Source: Poecilobothrus nobilitatus
Lineage: Eukaryota; Arthropoda; Insecta; Diptera; Dolichopodidae
Assembly: GCA_947095535.1 (NCBI GenBank)
Contig: OX352773.1
Span: 261,849,590 to 261,913,589 of the forward strand
Direction: 5' to 3'
DNA length: 64,000 nucleotides
Below, piece by piece: positions 25,001 through 35,492 of this stretch. Numbering within the stretch: position 1 is the stretch's first letter; every line of letters begins with the position of its first letter. The position numbers were made by a program, and so were the translations under genes. The notes beneath the pieces were generated by a model, which saw only the letters and a program-made list of their open reading frames with translations, was not told the DNA's origin and did no database searches.

Positions 25001-28000
25001 TTTTATTATTTTCAAAATCGATTGTTAAATTTTTTTTCAAATGTTGATCAGAAAACAAAAAAAAAATATAAAAGAAATCGAAAATCGATTCGTAAAATGT
25101 AAAAAAAAAAAAATTTTAAATATTTAATTCAACAGTTACAAATTTTTCTGATTCTATTTTCATCTTAACCCATTTAAAAAGTTTTCATTACATTTCATTC
25201 CAGTTTATTTTTTTTTTTTCTCAAAAATGTCCTTAAAATTGAATTTTTTGACATTTTATGTTGTTGTTTTTATTGTAATTTTATTATTATTGTTTTTCTC
25301 TTTTTAATAAAGTAATGAAGGAACTTAGAAAAAGGATAGAGTTTTTTAAATTTTTTTTAGGATCATTTATTTTCTGTTTTTTGTATCAATTTCAAATTTT
25401 AAGGATTTAAACAAAGATTCAAATGAGTTTTAAATTTTTTTTTTTATTTAAATGAACATTAGGTTCAAAAGTTTTTCTTTTTGTCTTTAATAGAAACTTT
25501 AAATTTTTTTATTTAAAAACTATTTTAACAATTTGCATTTTAATTACTTTAAGTTCACATTCAAATAACTTTTAGAAATATCTAATGCTATTTAAATGTG
25601 AATCAATAGTTTGTTTGTCTTAAAAAAAAAACTGCAGCAGCAAAACTGCAGCAGCAAAAATATATGTTTTTCTTTAAGAAAAAAAGGCGTCATAGGGACG
25701 ATAATTCTGTAAGTAAACCAAAAAATATTTTTTTATTTACGTATTATTTGGTAATAAATGATAATGTTTGCATTCCTTTTACACAAAAAGAGATCAGTTA
25801 AGAGTAGTTGGGTGTAGTTGTTAAATGAAACGTTAATTTAACATAATCTTATATTTACTACAATCTAGTTTTTTTTTCAAAGGCTGGTGCAGTTGAGAGT
25901 TGAAAAGAGAAGTTTACTCTGTAAAAGAAATGTAAAAAATTAAGAATTCAATCATTTTTTACTTTTTAACTGTAGGTTGTAAGCAAGATTTTTTTTAGCA
26001 GAATTCCACTGTTTCTTTAGATAATTAAAAGAACTGTTTGAGAGTCAAAATATTAGAGAAGATGTAAAATTTTAAAGTTTTTGTTACAAATATCTCATCC
26101 TATTTTTAATAAAATATTTTAGTGGGAATATTTTATTAAAGTTTCAATAAATCTGAAAATTTTTAAATCTTCACTCACTCTTGTTATTAAATGATGGAAA
26201 TATATCAGGTATATTTTTATTTAATCTGGAAATAATTAAACCAAAAGTTAAAAATTGTAACTTCTTTTCCGTTCCGAACAAAATACTTCATAAATGTCAA
26301 AAAAAAATTTATGTTTTTCTGGTAATGCTTTAAATTTGAATTATAAAGTTTTATTAGTCATTTTTAAAGTACATATGTACTTATATAAATAAAATTTTTA
26401 AAGACTGATGTTTGGTATTACAGGTGATCTTAAACTTTAACACGCGTGCCACACGTACAAATGTATATATATATATATATAAAAACTGATTTATTATCAA
26501 AAGTACACATGCATATAAAGAATAATTAAAAGAAAAAAAAAAAAAATTGTAGATAGGTACTGTTTATTTTTAGACTGACATTTTTGACAGTATTGTCTAA
26601 ACGACTGTCAAAAAAAAATATGTAACAGAAAATAAATTTTTTTTTTTTACATTTAAATAAATAAAAAGTATGCATTTGAATGATATAATCAAACTTCATT
26701 TGAAAGAAAAAAAAAATAAGTACCTATAGTACATTTTTTTTAAATTTTTATAGAAAAACTCATTTTGAAATTAACATTGATATTCAAAAAGAAGATTTCT
26801 TTAGAAGTTAAAATCAAGTTCAATGACGTCGACATACTGTTTGTAACTTAACAAAATTTCAAATTAAGAAAAATTCAAAAAAAAAAAACGAAAAAATCAA
26901 TTTACTTAAATTATCTCAAACTTTTTAATTCGATTTCGAATTTTTTTTTGTTGATGCAAAAGAAATGTTGAAACTTTCGGAAGTTTTTAACTTTTTAAAA
27001 TCTCCCGTAGGCATTCGGTTTTTCGTTTGTATGAAGAATGTAGACATTCAATATATTTCACAGAATTACAGTAGTGGCCAATAAAACATTAAAATAGTTT
27101 TAAATTTAATATTGAGAAATAAAATATTTTTAATTATTAAAGTATTTATAAGGTATAATTGAAAATAATAACCTAAAATTTTTATAATTCTTATGCCTAC
27201 AGTGGTGAGAATTTTTGTTTAGTTTCTACATTCAATAACTAATATTTAAAAGAAGAATACCTTATATACCTTTATTAGATACTATAACATGGAATTCATT
27301 TTTATAAAAAGTAATTGGGATGTTAATTGATATATTGAACGTTGATGACTTATAAAGACTTAAGTCTTTTTTTGTTGTTCTTTTTTTTGAATTCTATAAA
27401 GTAAATCGTAACGTAAAATCGAAAAAAAACATATTTGATGTTAATTACTTCTTAAAACTTCTTACGTCCGATTAATTTTTCTTGAACCACTTTTAGTTTC
27501 AAATTAAGAATTTTGAATTGTCGATTGTCATTGTCTTCATGGTCATTAATAAAAAGAAAATCTAGCTACAAATTTTATTGCATAGAAAAGGTTTATATCC
27601 TCATAAACTATATTATGTTTAATGACATTTTACTGGTACAATACAGGTTTTCTTATTTTGGCGTTCATTGTGTATTCTCTAAACGACAAATGACAAATTT
27701 TCTATGATTGGTTGATTTTATTCGAAATTAATAGAAAAAAAAAAAAATAAAAATAAAATCAATTTCGAATATTATTGATGATGGCATCTTGCTGCCAGTA
27801 ATAAAATGAATGAATCAATTTTCATTAAATATACAAAAAAAAAAAATATAGATTTTAAAAGGTAAAACTTTTTTTCACATATTAAATTTAAAGAAAATCA
27901 ATCAAAGGTTGTGTTTTGTGTCAGATAATTTTCATTTTTTTCTTTTAATAATAAAAAAAAAAGGGAAATTTCTTTTTTTTTTTTTTATTATTGATGTCAT

Positions 28001-28769
28001 AAAGTTTGTTGTTGCGAAAAAATAAACGTTTTTATTCAATTTTTATATATCAAATAATTTTCAAGTTCTGTTTTTGAAGTCAAGAATATGAACTTTTATT
28101 TTTTAAGGTTAACAAATTTATAAAATGAATCGAAAAATTTAAATACATATATGTGTCACAATTATACATTTGTATCAGTATGATATGTATAGAGTTATAC
28201 ATAGATTTATTAAAATTTGTCGAATTCATAACCTTAATTGTAAACATATGTAATTAGAATTTGTAACAAGTAGTTACCATGGATCTTATATCAATCCATT
28301 GTAAAATATTTTTCTTTTGAGATAAATATAAAACAAAATTCTATGTAAATGATAAATCTTTGTACTTTGTAAGAATCCTATTATATGTGTTTCTACATTT
28401 CTAAACTACAATATTCTATTTTTACTAATTTTGTATCCTCAACCCACTCAGGTAAAGTGTGTCTAAGAATTTCATTTTATCATAAGTGTCTGGAAATTAT
28501 ATGTTTTGGATTTATATTGGGCCGGATGATATGTTAATAAGTTTATATAAAGTATTTTATTTTTTACTAATCAGTATTCAAAGATATTTTATGTATTCTT
28601 TGCTAATTGTTTAACGGTTAGGCTATTTTGAGGTTGTGAGTCGATTTTTTGATAAACAAAATGTCGAATTAAAAATGTTGAAAAACAAAATGTTGAAAAG
28701 AAAAGTCGAATAGGAAAATAAGTTGAAAAAAAATGCTGGGGGATTCTGAAGGAAGTGTTGTACCCGCGT
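22025..28769. other. AT-rich non-coding DNA, long homopolymer runs
   Basis: Dense poly(A)/poly(T) tracts make up much of 22.9-27.9 kb. Local features are GGGGTATTATTTC-like repeats at 23990-24180, a doubled CTGCAGCAGCAAAA at 25632-25660, an AT dinucleotide run near 26465, and an 11-bp stem TTTTTGACAGT/ACTGTCAAAAA near 26580. The short frames present are low-complexity and not believable genes. Confidence 0.6.
23858..23925 (+). repeat. Repeat family P fragment, short
   Basis: ATACCCTGATTTCTTAGACA is followed by ACTCTAAAATCTCTCCTATT and TTTCGGAATTTTG, matching the order seen at 56.38-56.48 kb and 32.69 kb. Only this core is preserved. Confidence 0.4.
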
Positions 28770-28990
28770 AGGACCAATTGACTATATCCCAAATATAGTT
28801 GGTATTTCTAGCTTTCATAAAGTATATTTCGTCTTTTGTAAATAAACCGTTATATCTGGCGATCTGTTAGGTCTGTTAGATACTTTTAAAAGTCATTTTC
28901 GTCCTTAAAGGATAATATGCGCTATTAACAAAATATGCTTTATGAAAGTTGGCAATACCAACTATATTTGGGATATAGTCATTTGGTCCT
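28770..28990. mobile_element. Inverted-repeat MITE-like element, 221 bp
   Basis: The left edge AGGACCAATTGACTATATCC and the reverse complement of the right edge AGGACCAAATGACTATATCC pair almost perfectly. The pairing continues through CAAATATAGTTGGTATT and CTTTCATAAAG for about 70 bp per arm. The non-paired centre is about 80 bp. The exact border and target duplication are unclear. It ends 28 bases before the hAT transposon and is separate from it. Confidence 0.65.
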
Positions 28991-29010
28991 TTGGTTGAAA
29001 TAAAAATATA

Positions 29011-29030
29011 CTCGTATGCAGGGGTGGCTC
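29011..29030 (+). repeat. hAT left target duplication (29011-29018) and left TIR (29019-29030)
   Basis: CTCGTATG is followed directly by CAGGGGTGGCTC. The 8-mer is repeated exactly at the right edge and the 12-mer matches the reverse complement of the right end at 11 of 12 positions. This fixes the left boundary to the base. Confidence 0.93.
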
Positions 29031-29055
29031 TACCATATAGGCAGCCTAGGCGGTC

Positions 29056-29155
29056 GCCTAGGGCGCTAAACTGTGGAGGGCGCCAAAATACGAGAGAAAA
29101 AATAAAAAGATATTTTATTTAGTTATAAGATTTTTTATAAACTGTTGAGGGCGCC
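29056..29155 (+). repeat. hAT left subterminal repeats, putative transposase-binding region
   Basis: A short palindrome CCTAGGC-GGTC-GCCTAGG leads into GGGCGC. Then two copies of a roughly 40-bp block follow, each beginning AAACTGTKGAGGGCGCCAAAA (29068 and 29139). The same GAGGGCGCC and GCCTAGGGCGC motifs lie just inside the right end. In hAT elements, short repeated subterminal motifs bind the transposase zinc finger; assigning that role here is inference. Confidence 0.55.
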
Positions 29156-29516
29156 AAAAAATTTGAAGAGAAAAATAAAAGCTACTTTTTTAAAAATTAT
29201 ACATAAAAACAAAATATTCAAATTTTGAAATTTTTAATTGAAATTGAGTAAGTATTTCTTAGGCGGCCATGACTTTTCACAGAATTTTAAATTTTCTGAA
29301 AATTTATACAGTATTATTTATTCGCAAAAAATTATAGTGGCATTTGGTATAGTGTTTTTGTTAAGAACAAATTTATTTGAAAACATTTTTCACAATTTAA
29401 AAAAAAATAACATAAGTAAAAAGTGTAACATAAGTAAAAAAAGTTTAAAAGTGTAATATAAGTAATTTCATAATTTAAATACTATTCTATTTTATACTTT
29501 TATTTTGCGTACTGAG

Positions 29517-29602
29517 GTAAGAAACACATTAGGTTATATATCTAGATGTAATAGTCTCTAGTAAAAACTAACAAAAATAATTAATAATTTTTTATTACGT
29601 AG
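29517..29602 (+). other. Candidate 5' UTR intron of the hAT transposase gene
   Basis: The donor GAG|GTAAGA at 29517 is a near-consensus animal 5' splice site. A T-rich stretch ending TTTTTTATTACGTAG reaches 29602, four bases before the transposase ATG. The 86-bp length fits short insect introns. Nothing was tested with transcripts, so this is a sequence-pattern call only. Confidence 0.4.
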
Positions 29603-29606
29603 GGTC

Positions 29607-32168
29607 ATGGAAGGAAACAAAAAGAAAAAGCTATCAGGTTATGAAAATCGAAAAAGAAAAGTTGAAAAGGAAAGAGAAAATGTGAAACAAAGCGGGAGCC
29701 TTTTAAAATATATTTCAAAAAATAAGGAAGGCGATGCGAATTCCTCCAGCTCCAGTTTGACCGAAAGCAGTACAATTATTGTCAACCCGGAAGAAAATGT
29801 TTGTATAATAGAGAATCAGGAATCTGTTATGGAACTAGATGCGATAGATTCAGAACTTGTGAATCAAAATGATGTTTGTGAAGAAAATTTAACATTAGAG
29901 TACGATTACAAGGATCCTGGAACATGGCCTATCAAATGCACCAATAAAGTACGTGATATCATAGTCCAAAATTGGTCACAAAACATACATGACATTTCAT
30001 ACCCAAGTGATTCTAATAATCGAAAATTTTCAAATTATCACTACAAAAGAAGGCTTATTAATGGTGAAGTAATTCATAGGAATTGGTTACAATATTCACT
30101 TCTTAAGGATTCATTGTTTTGTTTTTGCTGCAAACTGTTCGAAAATGAAAATAAAAAATCTTCGTCTATTACTGAATATGGTTGCAAGGACTGGAAAAAT
30201 ATATCTGCGATACTTTTATTACATGAGAAAAATCCAAAACATTTAGAATGTTTTCAGGTATGGAAAGAACTGGAGTTGCGTCTAAAAACAGGCACAACTA
30301 TTGACGATGATAATTTGCGACTTATTAAACAACAAGAAAATTATTGGCAAGGAGTATTAGTACGTTTGATCTCTTTAGTTCGGGTTCTAGGTCAACAAAA
30401 TTTAGCACTACGTGGTACTGGTAGCAGCGGAGAAAAATTGTTTACTCGTGGCAACGGAAACTTTTTAAAATTTGTTGAATATCTTGCAATGTTTGATCCG
30501 CTCATGAGAGAGCACTTGTGTAAGGTTACCGCTAATGAAATACATAATCACTATTTAGGGAAAAATATTCAAAATGAAATGATTCAACTTCTAGCAAATG
30601 CAATTAAGAAAAAAATTATTGATAGTGCTCATTTTGCAAAATATTTTTCAATAATTTTAGATTGTACTCCAGATGTCAGTCATATCGAGCAAATGACGAT
30701 GATCATTCGGTTTGTAGATGTAAATAAATTATTAGATAACGTCAAAGTTGAAGTCATCATTAAGGAACATTTTTTGGGTTTCGTACCGTTAAAATCCACG
30801 ACAGGTCAGTATATGACAGAAACTGTTTTAAAAGAGTTGAAAGATATGTCTTTGGATATTCAGCAGCTACGTGGACAAGGTTATGATAACGGAAGTAACA
30901 TGAAAGGAAAGGAAAATGGAGTGCAGAAAAGAATATTGAACATCAATTCTAGAGCTTTTTTTGTGCCTTGCAATGCGCATTCATTAAATTTGGTAGTTAA
31001 TGATGCTGCTAAGTGTTGCATTGAAGTAGTAAATTTTTTTGATGTCGTACAATGTATATATACGTTTTTCTCAGGCTCATCACGCAGATGGGATGTGTTG
31101 GTGCGTTATGTAAAGTCGCTGACTTTAAAACCATTAAGTAACACAAGATGGGAAAGCCGAATTGATGCTTTGAAGCCTCTTCGTTACGAACTAGGAAACA
31201 TATATGATGCCCTTATAGATATTTCTGATGATAAAACTTTTATTGGCACTGCTGGGACAGCAGCACGTTCAGAAGCACAAGGATTATCCGTTAGAATTTC
31301 GAAATTTAAATTTGTTGTTCAACTTATAATATGGCATAAGATATTGTTTGAAATTAATATTACCAGCAAAATGCTACAAGAAAAAAATTTAAATATTCAT
31401 TCTGCTATCCAACAATTACAGAATACGAAATTATTTTTAGAGAATTTAAGGAGTGATATCGGATTTGGCAATATGTTAGTAGATGCTTCTGAACTTGCGA
31501 AAGAAATTGACTTTCCAACGGATTTTGATGCAGAACCAGTTCGCATTCGATTAAAAAAGAAACAATTTTCATATGAAGGGCAAGATTCTTTCATCCAGAA
31601 CCCTCAACAACGATTTAAAGTGAATTTTTACTTTGCAGTCCTTGATACTGCTATTAACTCCGTCAGTGATAGATTTGAGCAAATGCAAAATCTTGAGTCA
31701 ATTTTTGGATTCATTTTTGACATTTACAGCCTACAAAATGTAACAACACAACACTTATATGCATCGTGTGCTAAGCTTGAGTCTGCATTAAGTCATGATG
31801 GCTCTAAAGATATCGAAGCAGTGGATTTGTGTAATGAGCTTCAATCTATTTCTACACGAATTGAACAGAGTTCGTCGCCGAAGGATGTCCTATATTTTAT
31901 TTGTGAAAGAAAGTTGACAGATATTTATCCAAATATTTTTATCATCTTAAGAATCTTTTTAACGTTACCTGTTACTGTAGCAAGTGGTGAAAGAAGTTTT
32001 TCGAAACTAAAATTAATTAAAACTTATCTTCGCTCAAAAATGGCTCAAGAACGGCTTGTAGGCTTGGCAACACTATCAATTGAAGATGAGATAGCCCTAG
32101 ACATTGATGTCGAAGATTGCGTTGCTGATTTCGCCAAACAAAAGGCGCGAAAAGTTAAATTGTTGTGA
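29607..32168 (+). CDS. hAT-superfamily transposase, ZMYM1-like (TTF zinc finger + hAT dimerisation domain), intact
   Basis: This is an uninterrupted 853-residue frame. Seen in order: a Lys/Arg-rich N-terminus (residues 1-40), an acidic/Ser-rich linker, and a TTF-type zinc-finger region (about 140-220) with C172, C174, C175, H206 and H212. The DUF4371-like core follows, with the motif LDCTPDVSHIEQ (D352), then YDNGSNMKG (D427), CNAHSLNLV (C455-H458), TRWESR (R514-W515) and the C-terminal dimerisation motif ASGERSFSKLKLIKTYLRS (E795). From knowledge of hAT enzymes such as Hermes, D352, D427 and E795 are the expected catalytic DDE triad; the assignment here is by motif. The protein should bind the element ends and excise and insert the transposon. 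The start at 29607 is the first ATG after a good splice acceptor and gives the basic N-terminus usual for this group. There is no stop or frameshift, so the copy is probably young. ZMYM1-like proteins are sometimes domesticated, but the intact ends and target duplication here point to a transposon gene. Confidence 0.93.
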   Translation: MEGNKKKKLSGYENRKRKVEKERENVKQSGSLLKYISKNKEGDANSSSSSLTESSTIIVNPEENVCIIENQESVMELDAIDSELVNQNDVCEENLTLEYDYKDPGTWPIKCTNKVRDIIVQNWSQNIHDISYPSDSNNRKFSNYHYKRRLINGEVIHRNWLQYSLLKDSLFCFCCKLFENENKKSSSITEYGCKDWKNISAILLLHEKNPKHLECFQVWKELELRLKTGTTIDDDNLRLIKQQENYWQGVLVRLISLVRVLGQQNLALRGTGSSGEKLFTRGNGNFLKFVEYLAMFDPLMREHLCKVTANEIHNHYLGKNIQNEMIQLLANAIKKKIIDSAHFAKYFSIILDCTPDVSHIEQMTMIIRFVDVNKLLDNVKVEVIIKEHFLGFVPLKSTTGQYMTETVLKELKDMSLDIQQLRGQGYDNGSNMKGKENGVQKRILNINSRAFFVPCNAHSLNLVVNDAAKCCIEVVNFFDVVQCIYTFFSGSSRRWDVLVRYVKSLTLKPLSNTRWESRIDALKPLRYELGNIYDALIDISDDKTFIGTAGTAARSEAQGLSVRISKFKFVVQLIIWHKILFEINITSKMLQEKNLNIHSAIQQLQNTKLFLENLRSDIGFGNMLVDASELAKEIDFPTDFDAEPVRIRLKKKQFSYEGQDSFIQNPQQRFKVNFYFAVLDTAINSVSDRFEQMQNLESIFGFIFDIYSLQNVTTQHLYASCAKLESALSHDGSKDIEAVDLCNELQSISTRIEQSSSPKDVLYFICERKLTDIYPNIFIILRIFLTLPVTVASGERSFSKLKLIKTYLRSKMAQERLVGLATLSIEDEIALDIDVEDCVADFAKQKARKVKLL

Positions 32169-32388
32169 GTTATGTAAAAATGTAAGTTACAGTATGTTAA
32201 GTATTCTAATATACATTATATATTATTAACAAATGAATTCTAATTATTGTTATTATTTACATAGATAAAAATAACAAAGTTAAACGAAATTTAATCAGGA
32301 AAACGAGGTGGACAATCAAATAAGAAAAAAAAAATTGAAAAAAATATATATCATTTTAAATATTATACATACCATTTACTTTTTTAAT

Positions 32389-32394
32389 AATAAA
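32389..32394 (+). terminator. Candidate polyadenylation signal AATAAA for the hAT gene
   Basis: An AATAAA hexamer lies about 220 bases after the transposase stop and before the right TIR. Such hexamers are frequent in AT-rich DNA, so position is the only support. Confidence 0.3.
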
Positions 32395-32573
32395 TAATTA
32401 TATCATTATATGTATTTATATCATTTTTAAACTCTATTTTTTTTACCCTAAATTCACTAAGAACAATTTCATGGAGCAAGGTTATTTTCTTTACATATCT
32501 GTTTTCATTGTTCATTGATAGAGAGGGCGCCACAAATAGATTGCCTAGGGCGCGAGAAAAAAAAAATATTTTT

Positions 32574-32593
32574 GAGCCACCGCTGCTCGTATG
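32574..32593 (-). repeat. hAT right TIR (32574-32585) and right target duplication (32586-32593)
   Basis: GAGCCACCGCTG is followed by CTCGTATG. Its reverse complement, CAGCGGTGGCTC, pairs with the left TIR with a single C/G difference at position 4. Confidence 0.93.
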
Positions 32594-32659
32594 TAGATTT
32601 AAAATAATTTTTTTTTTTATTTTATTTATCTATTCTAATACACAGTGATATATAAGTAT

Positions 32660-32790
32660 ATACATATATATAAATATTCTAGAAAAGGCGTGTAACCCTG
32701 TTTTTAAATCTACCTCGAAAATCTCTCCTACTTCAGAATCTCACTTACACATGTATATAAATATTCTGAGAAAAGTGTATATTATTTTGC
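32660..32790 (+). repeat. Repeat family P fragment
   Basis: GTAACCCTGTTTTTAAATCTA, then AAAATCTCTCCTACTTCAGA and two TATATAAATATTCT blocks, match the interior of the 55.5-56.6 kb element and shorter pieces near 23.87 and 43.7 kb. No ends are recognised. Confidence 0.45.
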
Positions 32791-33988
32791 TCTTTAAACT
32801 CAATTTGGTATCAAAGACGAATATTACTTAAGTTAGGTGGAAAACCAAAATAAAAAAAAAATTCAATTTTCTGGGGTTCGATTGAGCGCCTCGAATGTGA
32901 GGTCGGTACTCTAAATATCGTTTCATGAATAATTTTCACAAATTTTAATAAACTTTTACAGTAGATTTTATATTCATAACATAAAAGGAAACTTAGATTT
33001 GTCTTTTCTAATAATTAATATTAAAATTCTAATAATTAATATTAAAATTATTAAATTCGTAATCATTTTGCAATTTTAAAAGTAATCCTTTTATTATAGT
33101 AATATTTTTCTATAATATGTTTTTTTAATTTTAAAGAGTAACTAAATCACAAGAAAATTATTTATTGGCTAATTACATTTCTAATTGAAGTTTTTTTTGT
33201 TGTAGTAATATTAAATTTTAACCCTAACTTTTTTTGAAATAAAATATATAAAAAAAATTTGTTTGATAATGACAACAATAGGATATAAAACATTGTTAAA
33301 TATCATGATTAAATTCAAATTGTTTTAATTTTTTAGTAAAAGTTTTGTAGAGTGTAGTTTTGGAAAATGTTGTTTACAAGTATATAGAACCGGTAATACA
33401 TATTATTGCACCAAATAATAGTGCGTACATCTGCTATTAATAACCATTTGCTAGCATTTTATGTTGCCTAAATTTAGACATTTATATCTATTCAGTATTC
33501 AGAAATTAAAAAAAAAACTTAACACGTTGTTTTTCTAATATTTACTTACTCTTATCATATTTCTTTTTTAAACCTCCTAAATACTACTCTTATCATGTAT
33601 GATTTATCAGAAAGTGAGCTTACCTTCAAACCAAAACCAGTTCTTGTTGTTGTAAATAATTTCAATTTATGACCTAACATAAAAAATGTTAGTCAATTAG
33701 ATTAAATTTTTCCTTAAAATATTATAGCAAATAAATTAAATAATGTATTGTAGAAAATTATGAAAAACAAGTATACAATTGCATTTGTGAGCCATCTATT
33801 ATCTTATACAAGAATTATTTGTTTTTTTTTTATTTTCTATTACGATATTAATTATTAATATTAAATATGACTTGACCGCGGTTTAAGCCGGGGAACTTTC
33901 GACTAAGCCGCCCCACTAACTACTTTGCCTTTAGTCAGATTGATTAATAGAGAAATATTTAATATATATAAATGAATATAATTGTTTT

Positions 33989-34064
33989 TATCTGACCAAT
34001 GGTGCAGTGCGTAAGTCACCGATTTTTCAAGTGAAAGGTCTCGGGTTCAAACCCTGGTCAGATC
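33989..34064 (+). repeat. tRNA-like sequence (SINE head or tRNA pseudogene)
   Basis: An A-box-like TGGTGCAGTGCGTAAGTCAC at 34000 and a B-box GGGTTCAAACCC at 34043 have the exact spacing of a tRNA. The T-arm TCGGG-TTCAAAC-CCTGG can pair. The acceptor arm does not pair in register (a shifted TCTGACC/GGTCAGA pairing is possible), and no good anticodon stem forms. A functional tRNA is therefore unlikely. An AT-rich tail follows. It differs from family S and may be a second SINE type. Confidence 0.5.
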
Positions 34065-35492
34065 AAAAATAATATATAAAATATAATACAATAATTAATA
34101 TAAACAAAATATAAAATATAATTAGAATTGAATTCTTGTACTGAGATGGCACACATGCTAAAGGCAAAAGGGTGCTAAAAATATCGTCAGATATTTATAT
34201 CTGGACGATATAATATAGTAGAAAATAGTTTACGTTAAAATAGAAAAAATATTTTGTGTTTCATAATCCAGAATAATAACTACAGCCAAATTATCAACAG
34301 CTTAGAGAAAAATTTAAGTTTAGTTGAAAATAAATAATAAACGACTTTGTTGATGTTCTTTACCTCAAAACCGGTCTTTTTTCTCAACAAGTCATTTAGT
34401 AAAGTCATTTTTATATATTAAATCATTATCAAAAAAGAAAAATTAATAACTTATTAATCAAAATAATAAGCTATTTTTTTTATTTAAATAGAAAAAATAT
34501 CTTTCTTTTTTTTTTTTTATTTTAATTGCGCGGAAAATAGAAATAAAAATAATAAAAAGCATCATAATAATATGTTTTTTGAATATTTAATGAGCATGTA
34601 GTCTCATATGACTTGAAATTGAAAATGAAAAATCTTCAAAAGAAATTTATTTTTTCATTTTATAAAATTTTAAAAATTTATGGCCTAAAGTGAATGTAGG
34701 ATGAAACGAACAAGAAAAATATTTATTTAAGAAAGTGAAAGAAAAATCATGATTTGAAGTACCTTTTGATGATTAAATAAAATTTTATCAAGAAAATTAA
34801 AAAAACAAAAAAAAAAAAACGATACAAGATTTTGCAAGAAATTTTCTTTGAATTGATGGCGAAGTTTTAAAAGTTTCTAATTTTATTTCATAGATATTTA
34901 ACGTGTTTTGAAACATCACATAAGGTATATGAAAGTACAATAGTTAGAGCAAATGAACCTTTAATACCGTAAATATTGTAACCTAGATACCTTAAAAATT
35001 TGTGACAGTCTTTTTTAACACATTTATTTTTGAAAATAGTCATTAAAATTACAAAATTAAAAAAATTTTTTTTTGTTTGTGGTATATAAGCTTGAGTTAA
35101 AAATTTTTTATTAAATAATAATGTGCAGTTTTTGTATACTTTATATAACTACAGTTGACATCTTTGTATTAGTCGGCATTAAAACGACGAACATTAGTTT
35201 CCTTACTTACTTTTGACCTTTTATTTTCTTATCACTCTTAGAACGAAATAATTTAATTTTGATTTCTTATCACTTTAGACGAAGTGAAAAATTCTCACTT
35301 GGTACATAATTAGTCTTACATCAAGAAGATCGAAATTTTTATGAATGAAATAGAAAAATATTATAACAAATTTTAAATTGCTTTAGGTTTAGATTACCCA
35401 AGATTTTCATCTAATGATCTACCTACTATATTTTATTTAATACTGATTTTGCTTTTAAACAATTCAGAATGTAAATAAATGGTTTTTAAATG
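34065..35492. other. AT-rich non-coding DNA, nothing identified
   Basis: The inverted words TTTGCCTTTAG (about 33933) and CTAAAGGCAAA (34158) bracket the upstream tRNA-like sequence. Otherwise nothing is recognised here. 32791-33870 is also featureless apart from a GC-richer hairpin-like patch at 33872-33925. Confidence 0.5.

Larger units (their letters stand above)
29019..32585 (+). mobile_element. Complete hAT transposon, 3567 bp, autonomous by appearance
   Basis: The element starts CAGGGGTGGCTC and ends GAGCCACCGCTG, giving 12-bp terminal inverted repeats with one mismatch. It is flanked on both sides by the identical 8-bp sequence CTCGTATG, the target-site duplication length expected for hAT insertions. 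It carries the full-length transposase gene. Subterminal motifs recur near both ends: GAGGGCGCC at 29076-29084, 29147-29155 and 32523-32531, and GCCTAGGGCGC at 29056-29066 and 32543-32553. The perfect duplication and open reading frame suggest a fairly recent insertion. Confidence 0.93.

Noticed and set aside
31397..31594. 65-codon minus-strand frame
   Set aside because: It is the shadow of the transposase coding sequence on the other strand.
32870..32930. GGTTCGATTGA resembling a B-box
   Set aside because: The second half of the B-box consensus is missing and no A-box lies at the right distance on either strand.
33872..33925. GC-rich patch with CCGCGGTTTAAGCC and GCCGCCCC
   Set aside because: The possible pairing is imperfect and the patch fits no tRNA, snoRNA or transposon-end pattern I know; it is mentioned only as a composition anomaly.
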